11,363 nucleotides of DNA. It comes from SOIA01 sp050116035. Lineage in GTDB: Bacteria > Acidobacteriota > Aminicenantia > Aminicenantales > Aminicenantaceae. Made by a program: the position numbers and the translations under genes. The notes under the pieces are model-generated. The model worked only from the letters and a program-made list of their open reading frames with translations. It had not been told where the DNA came from and did not search any database. Every line of letters starts with the position of its first letter. The first letter of the stretch is position 1. Below, in pieces: positions 1 through 7,990 of the stretch. The stretch lies in assembly GCA_050116035.1 (NCBI GenBank), contig JASFPJ010000084.1, forward strand, positions 1 through 11,363, read 5' to 3'.

Positions 1-249
1 GTAAGCCTGATTGAAGCCAAGAAATAAATTCTTCATGATTATACCAAGCAAAGCTTCATATCCCTTTACATATAATCAAATACTAATAATATCTACTGCA
101 TAACACCAAAACAGTAATCAACATCATCTAGTTGAGCACTGCTTATCATTTTTTTATCCTTAAAGCATCTCCACCTCATCCCACTCTAAACGAAACTTGT
201 GAATTGACAGTAGAGCATTGAGATTTTAAACTGGGGGAGGCTCAATAAA
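1..249. other. Non-coding stretch upstream of the beta-propeller gene
   Basis: This AT-rich stretch has no reading frame with a plausible protein. Apart from the promoter-like sequence and ribosome binding site next to the following gene, I see no repeat, tRNA or strong hairpin. The 3' part of an upstream gene could end before the window begins, but nothing here shows it. Confidence 0.5.
204..232 (+). promoter_or_regulatory. Possible sigma-70-type promoter before the lipoprotein gene
   Basis: A perfect -35 hexamer TTGACA (204-209) is followed by a 17-nt spacer and a 4/6 match to the -10 box, TAAACT (227-232). The problem is distance. Transcription would start near 238-240, inside the GGGGGAGG ribosome binding site (233-240), leaving a leader of about 10 nt. 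Either the promoter is fortuitous or translation begins at an internal ATG (Met6, position 265). Confidence 0.3.
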
Positions 250-1464
250 ATGCAGAGATGGAAAATGACAATAAGAATTCTGTTTATTGTTGCCATTCCG
301 TTCTCACTCCTCATTTTCTTCAATGCGTGTGGAGAACAAAAGGCCCATGGGCGAGTAACAATTGAGGAAGCGGACGGAATCACAGTGGTGAAGAATCCCT
401 CAAAGCCGTTGAATCCTGAGATGCAAATCAAATTCGAGGAAGAGCTCACAATAGGAGTCGAAGAAGGAGACGAGAACTACATGTTCGGAAATCAAGTCTT
501 CGTGAATACGGATGATGAGGGAAATATTTATGTGACAGATCAGGATAAAAGAATAGTGAGAAAGTATGACTCTACCGGCAATTTTCTCCGATCAATCGGT
601 CGACTCGGCCAAGGTCCGGGAGAGTTTCAAGATATGAGTGAGGTGAGATTTAATAGTGAAGGAAATATCTATCTCAATGACCTCAAAACTCAAAGACTTT
701 CTTTTTTCAGCAAAGAAGGGAATTTCTTAAAAGGAGTAAAATTCCCCACACTTTTTGAAGGAGTGGTCATAAATTCGAAGGGATATTATATAGCCAGGTC
801 TGTGGATAATGTAGAGTTAGGAAAGGGTAAAAAGTGGGACTATTTTTATGGTTTATTTGATGAGAATTTCAATCTTATAGCCGAATTTATAAGGTTGCCC
901 CAAGAGACATATGCTAAAAAAAATGCAGATTCTATTGCACAAATGATGGCTGATTCGCTAAGTCAAGAGGCATTTCAGCCAATCGTGAATTATATCCTGG
1001 ATGAGAAAGATTTGATCTATTTTGGATACCCTGAGGATTATGAGATTAAAGTGTATTCATCTGAAGGCAAGCTCAGGAAGATAATCCAACGGGATTTTAT
1101 GCCTTTAGAAATAAGTAAAAGGCATAAAGAATATTTTAAGGATAGTCAGAGCGAGCTTTTTAATTCTAAAATACCCGCGGACGAAGAAGAAAAAGTTTTT
1201 GAGTTAGTCGAATATCCGAAATATCTGCCTGCCTATGAGAAATTTATTTTGATGGAAAATGGCTGGATTTTTGTCGTCGTCGATTCTGTACGAGACGGGT
1301 CTACATTAGTTGATATTTTTAATAAGGATGGGGAATACCTGGCTCAATTTGAGACGGATGTGCCAACGGATTGGCTATCCTTCAATAATGGCAAAGCCTA
1401 TGCAGTGGCCACGATAGATGATTATAATTTCATTAAGCGGTACAATTTTAAAATTATATTTTGA
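250..1464 (+). CDS. Predicted lipoprotein with 6-bladed beta-propeller (NHL-type) repeats
   Basis: The 404-residue product starts with a hydrophobic signal segment (about residues 8-25) ending in Cys27 within FNAC. This is a lipoprotein-like site, although Phe at -3 is not the usual Leu, and no Asp follows Cys27. The mature part has NHL-like blade motifs: GNIYVTD (91-97), a turn with GQGPGEF (120-126) and GNIYLND (138-144). These match the 6-bladed beta-propeller lipoproteins common in Bacteroidota and in Acidobacteriota-related lineages. It is probably anchored in the cell envelope. The ligand and function are unknown, and such propellers often bind proteins or glycans. The start at 250 has a GGGGGAGG Shine-Dalgarno sequence 9 nt upstream; Met6 would also leave a complete signal peptide. 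The gene stands alone, convergent with the tRNA-His and era on the other strand, and looks somewhat more AT-rich than the downstream cluster. Confidence 0.82.
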   Translation: MQRWKMTIRILFIVAIPFSLLIFFNACGEQKAHGRVTIEEADGITVVKNPSKPLNPEMQIKFEEELTIGVEEGDENYMFGNQVFVNTDDEGNIYVTDQDKRIVRKYDSTGNFLRSIGRLGQGPGEFQDMSEVRFNSEGNIYLNDLKTQRLSFFSKEGNFLKGVKFPTLFEGVVINSKGYYIARSVDNVELGKGKKWDYFYGLFDENFNLIAEFIRLPQETYAKKNADSIAQMMADSLSQEAFQPIVNYILDEKDLIYFGYPEDYEIKVYSSEGKLRKIIQRDFMPLEISKRHKEYFKDSQSELFNSKIPADEEEKVFELVEYPKYLPAYEKFILMENGWIFVVVDSVRDGSTLVDIFNKDGEYLAQFETDVPTDWLSFNNGKAYAVATIDDYNFIKRYNFKIIF

Positions 1465-1490
1465 TAAGGAATGAAGTTATATAATTTACC

Positions 1491-1534
1491 TTTGATAAGA
1501 TTTCAGATTATCAAAATAAATGGTGTTTTATTTT
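1491..1534. terminator. Two adjacent AT-rich hairpins between convergent genes
   Basis: TTTGATAA (1491-1498) pairs perfectly with TTATCAAA (1508-1515), and AAAATAAA (1513-1520) pairs with TTTATTTT (1527-1534). The two hairpins share bases, so they would be alternatives. They lie 26 nt past the lipoprotein stop and beyond the 3' end of the oppositely transcribed tRNA-His, where a bidirectional terminator would be expected. The stems are almost entirely A-T, so the call is tentative. Confidence 0.35.
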
Positions 1535-1558
1535 GAGATAGTTCTCTATATAAAAATG

Positions 1559-1633
1559 GGTGAGCGAGGGGTCTCGAACCCCCAACCTCTGGATCCACAG
1601 TCCAGTGCTCTAACCAGTTGAGCTACGCTCACC
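1559..1633 (-). tRNA. tRNA-His (anticodon GTG)
   Basis: Read on the minus strand this folds as a full cloverleaf. The acceptor stem is GTGAGCG/CGCTCAC, followed by T8-A9, a D-arm beginning GCTC, the anticodon stem CTGGA/TCCAG with loop CTGTGGA (anticodon GTG), and a T-arm with loop TTCGAGA. A genomically encoded extra G at position -1 (1633) faces C73 (1559), the identity hallmark of histidine tRNAs. The CCA end is not encoded in full: C73 is followed by C-A-T, so CCA must be added after transcription. A promoter-like sequence of its own lies just upstream (1652-1680). Confidence 0.95.
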
Positions 1634-1651
1634 ATAAAAAGGGAGTTCCAA

Positions 1652-1680
1652 ATTTTCGCATCTCTTGGGATTAATGTCAA
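1652..1680 (-). promoter_or_regulatory. Likely promoter of tRNA-His
   Basis: On the minus strand a perfect TTGACA (1680-1675) is followed by a 17-nt spacer and GAAAAT (1657-1652), a 4/6 match to the -10 consensus. Initiation would fall about 10 nt before the tRNA 5' end, a sensible leader for a stable RNA gene. It suggests the tRNA does not depend on transcription from era. Confidence 0.55.
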
Positions 1681-1720
1681 TATGGAGACCAGAAGTTCAG
1701 GAGATATCGAGTTATTTTGA

Positions 1721-1736
1721 AGAGATTTCTATCTCT
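1721..1736 (-). terminator. Hairpin overlapping the era stop codon
   Basis: AGAGAT and ATCTCT form a perfect 6-bp stem with a 4-nt loop. The hairpin spans the era TAG stop (1731-1729). On the minus strand it is followed by TCAAAATAAC rather than a clean T-run, so it is a weak candidate terminator, or simply a 3'-end stabilising hairpin of the era mRNA. Confidence 0.3.
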
Positions 1737-2646
1737 GGCCTTCGATCAGATCAAGGACATCGGCCTTATCTCGCCATTTCTCCCTGACTTTGACCCATAA
1801 ATCCAGGAAGACTCGTGTGCCCAGGACTTTCGCCAGTTCCTTGCGGGCCTCGGTGCCGATCGCTTTAATGAGCCGTCCCTGTTTACCGATAACGATTCTC
1901 CGGTGGGAGTCTTTCTCGACAAATATAGTGGCCTTGATGTATTTTTTCGGCTCTCTCTTTTCACTCGGTTTTTCAGGAGGAGATTCTTCTTCGTAGTCGT
2001 CAATAATATCGATATAGACGGCTGTGACAAACGGGAGTTCCTGTTCGACATGACTGAGGAGTTTCTCCCGGATGATTTCTGAAAAAAGGAATTTATCGGA
2101 TTGGACAGATATTTCATCGTCCGAGTAGATCTTTTCCGCTTCGGGCAGGAAATCATATATCTTTTCCTCAAAGACATCCACGTTCGTGCCTTTGAGGGCG
2201 GAGATGGGGATGATCTCTTTAAAATCCAGGAGGTCTTTGTATTTGTCGATGATGAGGAGGATTTTTTCCTTTTTCACGATATCCACTTTATTGATCAGCA
2301 GGATAATCGGCGTGGAGATTTTTTTCAGTGTTTCAATGACAAATTCATCCCCATGGCCAAACTTCAGCGTGGCATCGATGAGCAGATTGACGAGGTCAGC
2401 GGTTTCCAGAGATGAGTAGACAAAGTTCATCATCCTCCTGTTCAAGCTGTGGAGAGGTTTATGGATTCCAGGATTGTCGACGAAGATTATCTGCCCTTTC
2501 TCAGTTGTTTTAATGCCCAGGATGCTTGTTCGTGTCGTCTGGGGTTTGTCGGAAATGATGGCGACTTTTTGTCCGAGAATAGTGTTGAGAAGAGTGGATT
2601 TTCCGACGTTTGGACGTCCGACTAAGGACACGTAACCGACTTTCAT
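1729..2646 (-). CDS. era: GTPase Era
   Basis: The 305-residue length is typical of Era, the essential GTPase that binds the 3' end of 16S rRNA and checks 30S subunit maturation. All G motifs are visible: G1 GRPNVGKS (10-17), the switch I region around TTRTS (37-41), G3 DNPG (57-60), G4 NKVD (119-122) and G5 SALKG (149-153). A C-terminal KH RNA-binding domain follows, with its GKQG loop near residues 252-258. The linker before the KH domain is acidic and lysine-rich (about 214-233), slightly longer than usual. The ATG at 2646 has no clear Shine-Dalgarno sequence. era is the last gene of the minus-strand ribosome-maturation cluster, but 339 nt containing a 36-nt tandem array separate it from the corC-like gene. 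It may therefore be transcribed through the repeats or from its own promoter. Confidence 0.97.
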   Translation of the reverse strand: MKVGYVSLVGRPNVGKSTLLNTILGQKVAIISDKPQTTRTSILGIKTTEKGQIIFVDNPGIHKPLHSLNRRMMNFVYSSLETADLVNLLIDATLKFGHGDEFVIETLKKISTPIILLINKVDIVKKEKILLIIDKYKDLLDFKEIIPISALKGTNVDVFEEKIYDFLPEAEKIYSDDEISVQSDKFLFSEIIREKLLSHVEQELPFVTAVYIDIIDDYEEESPPEKPSEKREPKKYIKATIFVEKDSHRRIVIGKQGRLIKAIGTEARKELAKVLGTRVFLDLWVKVREKWRDKADVLDLIEGQR

Positions 2647-2690
2647 TTTGTTACTATTTTACGTTTATTAGGAAAATTATCTCTTTTTAT

Positions 2691-2943
2691 GAGATTGCCA
2701 CACTTCGTTCGCAATGACAGGCGGTTGAGATTGCCACACTTCGTTCGCAATGACAGGCGGTTGAGATTGCCACACTTCGTTCGCAATGACAGGCGGTTGA
2801 GATTGCTACGCTTCACTCGCAATGACAGGCGGTTGAGATTGCTACGCTTCACTCGCAATGACATGCGGTTGAGATTGCCACACTTCGTTCGCAATGACAG
2901 GTGGATGAGATTGCAATTTCCATTTCGGTCACTCGCAATGATA
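2691..2943. repeat. Tandem array of 36-nt palindromic units (6 full, 1 degenerate)
   Basis: Units begin with GAGATTGC at 2691, 2727, 2763, 2799, 2835 and 2871, exactly 36 nt apart. A decayed seventh unit starts at 2907. Each unit is a 29-nt core with short inverted arms ATTGC...GCAAT and a 7-nt linker (mostly GGCGGTT). Two core variants occur in the order a-a-a-b-b-a: variant a contains CACACTTCGTTC and variant b contains TACGCTTCACTC. Neighbouring units are thus most alike, which suggests local duplication. The core belongs to the widespread REP-like family whose chance translations (RNDRRLRLPHF, CERSVAIS type) are known spurious proteins. No variable spacers exist, so it is not CRISPR. The array fills the gap between the corC-like gene and era. 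Confidence 0.93.
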
Positions 2944-2985
2944 TATGCTTACTTGCCTTGTCTTTTAAATCTTAAATATTCTTCC

Positions 2986-4239
2986 TCAGCTTTTTTCGCT
3001 CGGCTTCTCTCCCTTGGTCCGTTTTTTGATTCTTAGCTTTTTAATCGTTTTCTGGTCGACTTCCAGAATCTCAAGAGACAGACCTTTCATCTTGACCTTT
3101 TCTCCCACTTCAGGCAAGCGACCCAGGTGGTGCGTGATCAGGCCTCCGATCGTGATGTAGCTGTTTTCTGCGAACTCCAGGTCAAAAAGCTCTTCGATCT
3201 CTTCGACTTCTGCATCTCCGGATACGATATAATCAGAAGGCCCTCTTTCTATGATCTGAATTTCTTCCCGGTCATACTCATCCTTGATTTCTCCCACGAT
3301 CTCTTCCACAAGGTCTTCCATGGTGACGAGACCGGAGACACCACCATGTTCGTCCACAACCACAGCCAGCTTCTGTTTCCTCTTCTGGAGTTCATTGAGG
3401 AGCTCAGAGACCTTCATGGATTCCGGTACATAGTACACGGGCCGGATAAGCGGTTCGATGGAATCGTTTTTGAACTTGTCGTCTGCGTACTCGAGAAGGT
3501 CTTTGGCAATCACGATTCCTTCGATATTGTCCACTCTGTCTTTGTAGACCGGTACACGGGAACGCTTTTCTTTAATCACCAGCTCTCTGAGTTTTTCTAT
3601 GGTTGTATCGCTGTTGATGGCGGCCATATCCACTCTGGGGGTCATTATTTCCCGGACAACCGTATCCCCGAATTCCACAACGCTTTTCAAGAGTTTACGT
3701 TCTTCTGTTTCGATGATTCCTTCTTCTTGAGCTTCCTCGATAAAAGTCTGGATCTCCTCATCCGAGGCTTCCCGGAATTCCTCCTGTTCTTCCTCCGATT
3801 CTTTGATTTTCGTTATCAAAAGCAGGGGATAAGCGAGAATACGGGCCAGCCTGTAAGAGGGGAGAAAGAGGCCAAGGATCCTCTTTTTGTTCAGTGCATT
3901 GAGAAGCCGGGGCAGTGAATCAAAGAACACAAAATAAATGCCGAGAGAGATCAGGAATAGCCAGAGAGGCCAGAACCTTAACCGGGGGAATATCGTGAAA
4001 AGATAGACTAAAAAAGCGAGGAGAAAGATAATCCTCAAGAAACCGACAGCGATCTTGATTTCATCATAGATGTCAAGGATTTTGACACGGTATTTTTTGT
4101 CCTTATCCTCAAGGAAGCGGCTGAGTGCAATTTTTGAAAAGGAACTCAATGACAGGTGGAAAAGCGAAAAGAGAAAAGCAGCCAGAAAACTCAGGAAGAA
4201 TCCGGTCCATATGACAAATTCTACGTCCATATCACTCAT
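2986..4239 (-). CDS. CorC/HlyC-family (CNNM-like) membrane protein with paired CBS domains
   Basis: The 417-residue protein has an N-terminal membrane region with three hydrophobic stretches (about 8-33, 65-86 and 91-110) and further apolar sequence near 120-145. A Bateman module follows: CBS1 begins around VREIMTPRVDM (195-205), and CBS2 ends with DEHGGVSGLVTMEDLVEEIVGEI (296-318). The C-terminal CorC_HlyC (transporter-associated) domain spans about 327-400. CNNM/CorC relatives take part in Mg2+/Co2+ export or ion-linked signalling, with the CBS pair binding adenine nucleotides; older annotations call them hemolysins. The N-terminal DUF21 part looks divergent and I cannot pick out its usual signature, so the transport activity is less certain than the family. 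The start codon lies inside the end of ybeY (8-nt overlap, ATGAGTGA), showing translational coupling. An ybeY-corC pair is a common arrangement. Confidence 0.9.
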   Translation of the reverse strand: MSDMDVEFVIWTGFFLSFLAAFLFSLFHLSLSSFSKIALSRFLEDKDKKYRVKILDIYDEIKIAVGFLRIIFLLAFLVYLFTIFPRLRFWPLWLFLISLGIYFVFFDSLPRLLNALNKKRILGLFLPSYRLARILAYPLLLITKIKESEEEQEEFREASDEEIQTFIEEAQEEGIIETEERKLLKSVVEFGDTVVREIMTPRVDMAAINSDTTIEKLRELVIKEKRSRVPVYKDRVDNIEGIVIAKDLLEYADDKFKNDSIEPLIRPVYYVPESMKVSELLNELQKRKQKLAVVVDEHGGVSGLVTMEDLVEEIVGEIKDEYDREEIQIIERGPSDYIVSGDAEVEEIEELFDLEFAENSYITIGGLITHHLGRLPEVGEKVKMKGLSLEILEVDQKTIKKLRIKKRTKGEKPSEKS

Positions 4240-4645
4240 CCGATAGAAGATTCTCTATTTTTTCTTCCTCCTCTTCGATTCCTTTGGAGTGCTCATACCC
4301 GAGGAGATGAAGAAAACCGTGTATTGTGAGAAGCTCCAGCTCTCTTTCCAGGCCGTGTTCCTCGGAGAAGCACTGCTTGAAAGCCTGGGGGACAGAAATT
4401 ACGATATCGCCGAGGTAGAATTTCCCATCTGCGCTTTTTTCCCCAATCGGAAAACTCAAGACATCTGTCGGCGCATCCTTTTTCAGGTATTCTTTATTCA
4501 GTTTTTTGATGGTTCTGTTATCCACGAACACCAGGGTGATTTCTGGATCGTCCAGATTGTAGCGTGTGGAAAGCTTCTTGAGTAAATCCTTATATTTTCT
4601 GGCGTTCAGCCAGTATCTATGCTGTTGATTTATTATTTCTATCAT
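4232..4645 (-). CDS. ybeY: Endoribonuclease YbeY (16S rRNA maturation factor)
   Basis: At 137 residues this is a standard-length YbeY. The metal-binding signature HGFLHLLGYEH puts zinc ligands at His109, His113 and His119 (H-x3-H-x5-H). The family motif TDVLSFP is at about 60-66, and LGDIVIS is at about 78-84. YbeY is a single-strand-specific metallo-RNase needed for 16S rRNA 3'-end processing and 70S quality control, and it works with Era, encoded two genes downstream. The first 29 nt overlap the end of pgpH in another frame, and the last 8 nt overlap the corC-like gene, so it is translated as part of a tightly coupled operon. The C-terminus is a short acidic run. Confidence 0.97.
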   Translation of the reverse strand: MIEIINQQHRYWLNARKYKDLLKKLSTRYNLDDPEITLVFVDNRTIKKLNKEYLKKDAPTDVLSFPIGEKSADGKFYLGDIVISVPQAFKQCFSEEHGLERELELLTIHGFLHLLGYEHSKGIEEEEEKIENLLSDE

Positions 4646-6992
4646 TCGGTTTTTTATTTTTCGAAGCGTTCTTCTTTTTCTTCATTTCAAAGTCAAAACC
4701 AGGGTATTCGACCCGGGGGTGGTAGAGTGTGTAAAGTGTTTCGAGAAAGGAAGAGGCGATCGCGCGGAGTTCCTTCAAGGAGAAATCACAGTCGTCGAGC
4801 TGGCCATCCTGGAGATAGCTGTTGAAAATCTCATTGATCATTCGTGTCAGGTTGGGGCGCGAGGGAGTTTTTAAGCTCCGGGCCGCGGCTTCGACAGAGT
4901 CGGCGAGCAAGATCAGGGCCGCCTCTCTTGTTTTAGGAATGGGACCTGGATACCTGTAGGCTTCTTCTTTGATTTTTTGCATTTCAGGGTCGTATTTTTC
5001 TTTGGCTTTCTGGAAGAAGAACCGGACAAGTGAGTTTCCATGGTGTTGCTCGATTATTTCCCTTATGGCAAGAGGAAGCTTCAATTTTTTAGCCAACTCC
5101 ACTCCTTCCTTGACATGGTTTATGATCACGAGCGTGCTCATGCTGGGTGTGAGGTCTTTATGGATGTCGGGATTGCGAAGTTTATTCTCGATGAAATACT
5201 CCGGTCTTTTAATTTTTCCGATGTCGTGGTAGAGTGCGCTGGCTTTAACCAGCATGGGATCCATTTTGATTTCCTCGGCCGCAGATTCTGCAAGCGAGGC
5301 GACGAGAAGAGAATGGTGGTAGGAACCTGGCGCTTCTATAGCCATTTGCCTGAAAATCGGGAGCTCTGAGTTCGCGAGCTCAAGGAGCTTTGATTCGGTG
5401 AGGAAACCGAAAATGTTTTCAAATACAGGGAGGAACAGGAATGCCAGTGAGGCGCTCAGCACACCTCCGATGAGTCCCATGATGAGCTCACTGGCGAAGA
5501 CGCCGACAGTCCCCATTTTCTCGGTGATGAGCTTAATAGTAATGATGACAAAGATATTCACCGGAGCAATCAAATGGAGACCTGAGCGGAGGGCAGAGGT
5601 CCGGCTTTGGCTTCCGAAATACCTGACTCCATAAATCGCAGCCAGGCTTCCGATGAAGCAGAAGACCATGAGAAAGAAATCCCCTTTGAACATGTAACCC
5701 ACAAGCAAACTGTTGATGACAGAGTAGAACAGGGCCAGCTGACTGCCGGCGAGAACGGCAAAAAGAAGAGCCCCCAATTGAAAAGGAAACGCATAGGTGT
5801 AGGCTTCGGAATGGGATAATAGTGAAAAATTGGTGCTTTCACTGAATGTTAGAGCCAGAAAGGATGAGAGTTTGTAAAAAAGAAGGCTGATGATGAGAGT
5901 CACGCCCATCATGATTAGATTTCTCAGGGCAAGCCTGAATTTCAAGATGGATTTCAGGTAATACCAGAGTGTGAGAAGAATAAGGGCAAAGAGAAGAAAT
6001 GTGCCTGTAAAGTTGGTCAACCAGGTCGGTCGGGCACGAATGTTTTGGTTGATCAATGTGATCTCTTCCAGAATATCGCTTGTGATTTCATCTCCTTTGC
6101 GGAGAATGACCTTTCCTTTCTTGATATTGTAGAAAATAGTTTCCTGTCCTTGGCGGGCCAGTTCTTTTTTCTCGTCGGTTCTTATCCGGCTGTATTTGAT
6201 ATTCTCTTTTATGAAGTGATGAGACAGTGCGAGGAGAAGTTTTTTTTCATTTTGAGGAATGTCTAATGGATTGATTTCTTTGGTCAGTTCCTGTTTGCTC
6301 TCTTTGATATCCAGGATTTCTTCTGCCTTTACAGTCTCTTCATCGCCAGGACCTTTATAAAGAGTGAAGCCTCTCTCCTGGACTCCTCCCCGTAAAAGAC
6401 CTTTGGAGGTAACGATCCCTTGAGTGGAAACTCTTGCGATGAGAGTAATCAAATTTTCTTCGATGTTTATATCGAATTTAGACCTGATCAGAGACCTCAA
6501 ATCTGTATAGGATAGAATCAAGTTATATTTGTCGAGGATTTCCTGCTGGAATTCTTCACTTCTTTGAGCTGTGAGGGGTTCTTCGAGCCATTCTCTTCCA
6601 GAGCTGAAAAATTCGCGAATTTCCTCTTCCGTTGTCATGAAAACGTTCGGGTCGAATTCGTAAACTGTGAGCACAGCCTCTTCCGCTTCTTTTCTTCTGT
6701 TTTCAGTTTCTTTAGTGTCTTCGATGGTTAAATCTTCAGGAGCGATGATGTCTGAGTCGGCGATCTCTCCTTCTTTGAGGTCTGCAGGGAGAGACTTTGA
6801 GGGGAGATAGGCGATAAGATAGGATAGAGCCAGTACGAATACAAAGAGATAGACAAAAGGATTCTGGATGAGCTTTTTCCAGAAATTCGGCTTTATCTGT
6901 TCTTCAGGCGGAGGCGTTCCCTTTTTCGGCTTGGGTGCCGCGGATTTCTTATTTTTAAAGAACTTGAACTTGTCAAAGGTTAAGAAGGTCAT
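4617..6992 (-). CDS. pgpH: HDED/7TM/HD-domain phosphohydrolase (PgpH/YqfF family, probable c-di-AMP phosphodiesterase)
   Basis: The 791-residue protein has a basic cytoplasmic N-terminus, one transmembrane helix (about 45-63), a large extracytoplasmic 7TMR-HDED region (about 70-315), and a block of seven or so membrane helices (about 328-525). The cytoplasmic HD domain (about 550-720) has the metal-site residues in place: HH at 559-560, HD at 589-590 (YHDIGK), H626, HH at 650-651 and D698 in LADSVEAAAR. In Listeria and other bacteria this architecture hydrolyses cyclic di-AMP. That activity is the best inference here, although c-di-AMP synthesis genes are not in the window. The ATG directly follows the phoH stop codon (TAAATG, no gap) and the 3' end overlaps ybeY by 29 nt. 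The phoH-pgpH-ybeY order is conserved across many phyla. The tail is lysine- and asparagine-rich. Confidence 0.93.
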   Translation of the reverse strand: MTFLTFDKFKFFKNKKSAAPKPKKGTPPPEEQIKPNFWKKLIQNPFVYLFVFVLALSYLIAYLPSKSLPADLKEGEIADSDIIAPEDLTIEDTKETENRRKEAEEAVLTVYEFDPNVFMTTEEEIREFFSSGREWLEEPLTAQRSEEFQQEILDKYNLILSYTDLRSLIRSKFDINIEENLITLIARVSTQGIVTSKGLLRGGVQERGFTLYKGPGDEETVKAEEILDIKESKQELTKEINPLDIPQNEKKLLLALSHHFIKENIKYSRIRTDEKKELARQGQETIFYNIKKGKVILRKGDEITSDILEEITLINQNIRARPTWLTNFTGTFLLFALILLTLWYYLKSILKFRLALRNLIMMGVTLIISLLFYKLSSFLALTFSESTNFSLLSHSEAYTYAFPFQLGALLFAVLAGSQLALFYSVINSLLVGYMFKGDFFLMVFCFIGSLAAIYGVRYFGSQSRTSALRSGLHLIAPVNIFVIITIKLITEKMGTVGVFASELIMGLIGGVLSASLAFLFLPVFENIFGFLTESKLLELANSELPIFRQMAIEAPGSYHHSLLVASLAESAAEEIKMDPMLVKASALYHDIGKIKRPEYFIENKLRNPDIHKDLTPSMSTLVIINHVKEGVELAKKLKLPLAIREIIEQHHGNSLVRFFFQKAKEKYDPEMQKIKEEAYRYPGPIPKTREAALILLADSVEAAARSLKTPSRPNLTRMINEIFNSYLQDGQLDDCDFSLKELRAIASSFLETLYTLYHPRVEYPGFDFEMKKKKNASKNKKPNDRNNKSTA

Positions 6993-7946
6993 TTACTTTT
7001 TCCGCGCTTTGGCCTCAGCCTTTTGATAGGCCTTTATGATTTTTTGAACTAATGGATGCCTGACTACGTCTCTCTCGCTAAAATGGATAAAAGCGATACC
7101 GCTTATTTTAGAGAGAATCTTCATAGAATGCAAAACACCAGATTTACTGGGCTGGGGAAGATCGATCTGGGTGATGTCTGCCGTAACGACCATCTTAGAG
7201 TCAAAGCCGGCGCGCGTCAGGATCATTTTCATCTGTTCTTTGGTTGTGTTCTGGGCTTCATCGAGGATGATGAATGAGTTGTTCAGAGTTCTTCCTCTCA
7301 TGTAGGCTAACGGTGCGATCTCGATGATTCCCCTCTCGATCAACCTGTTCGCCTCTTCTGTCTGAGCAAGGTCAAAGAGTGCATCGTACAGGGGCCGGAG
7401 GTAGGGATTGATTTTCTGCTGCATGTCGCCCGGAAGAAAACCAAGTTTTTCTCCAGCCTCCACAGCAGGCCGCGTGAGGATGATGCGGTTGACGATTTTA
7501 TTCTGGAGGAAAGACAGAGCCATGGCCATCGCCAGATAAGTCTTGCCTGTTCCCGCAGGCCCTATTCCAAAGACCAGGTCATGAGCTTTGATAGTCTGGA
7601 TGAATTCTTGCTGTTTGAGGCTTTTCGGTGTGACGGATTTACGGGAAAGGCTTAATGGTTCGGTGGGAGAAAAGTCCTCCAGTTGGTGAGGGCCGCCCTC
7701 CTCCAGGAGGTCGAGTACGATGTGGAAATCTTCTTCTTTCAGAGTGTATCCCTTTTCCTGGAGATCCTTCATCTTATTGAAGTAGCGTTTGGCGAATTCA
7801 ACTTTTTTGTCGTCTCCATCGATCATCAGGCTGTCGCCTCGAACGGATAGAGTGATCCCGAGTCTCTTCTCGAGCTTTTTTAAGTTCTTGTCCAGAACTC
7901 CAGAAAAAGAGTTATTCCTGAAGTAAGGGTGTACGATTTTTTCCAT
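6993..7946 (-). CDS. phoH: PhoH-family ATPase (PhoH/YbeZ-like)
   Basis: With the start chosen here the product has 317 residues. An N-terminal KH-like region precedes the P-loop ATPase core, which has Walker A GPAGTGKT (about 129-136) and the Walker B segment FIILDEAQNTT. PhoH/YbeZ proteins are RNA-linked ATPases, probably helicase-like, that associate with YbeY in ribosome or RNA maturation, and the neighbours support that role. The frame is open to an earlier ATG at 8000, adding 18 residues. That extension is Cys/Arg/Pro-rich and unlike the family, and a TTGACA promoter box lies just before it. I therefore prefer the ATG at 7946 (MEKIVHPYF), though neither start has a good Shine-Dalgarno sequence. 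It is the first gene of the operon and is coupled to pgpH through an abutting TAAATG. Confidence 0.93.
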   Translation of the reverse strand: MEKIVHPYFRNNSFSGVLDKNLKKLEKRLGITLSVRGDSLMIDGDDKKVEFAKRYFNKMKDLQEKGYTLKEEDFHIVLDLLEEGGPHQLEDFSPTEPLSLSRKSVTPKSLKQQEFIQTIKAHDLVFGIGPAGTGKTYLAMAMALSFLQNKIVNRIILTRPAVEAGEKLGFLPGDMQQKINPYLRPLYDALFDLAQTEEANRLIERGIIEIAPLAYMRGRTLNNSFIILDEAQNTTKEQMKMILTRAGFDSKMVVTADITQIDLPQPSKSGVLHSMKILSKISGIAFIHFSERDVVRHPLVQKIIKAYQKAEAKARKK

Positions 7947-7990
7947 ATTTAAAGGGAGGTGGGGGTTCTTCTGACATCTTCTAAAGCACA

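Noticed and set aside
2691..2906. CRISPR array (36-nt regular repeats)
   Set aside because: 36 nt is the full period, not a repeat separated by unique spacers; units are directly contiguous and no cas gene is present.
2643..3036. Repetitive proteins on either strand across the 36-nt array (83 and 115 residues)
   Set aside because: They exist only because 36 is a multiple of three and the repeat lacks stops; such RNDRRLRLPHF/KRSNLNRLSLR translations are known spurious proteins.
3127..3918. 263-residue plus-strand frame
   Set aside because: It is the antisense shadow of the corC-like gene, whose CBS and CorC motifs are unmistakable on the other strand.
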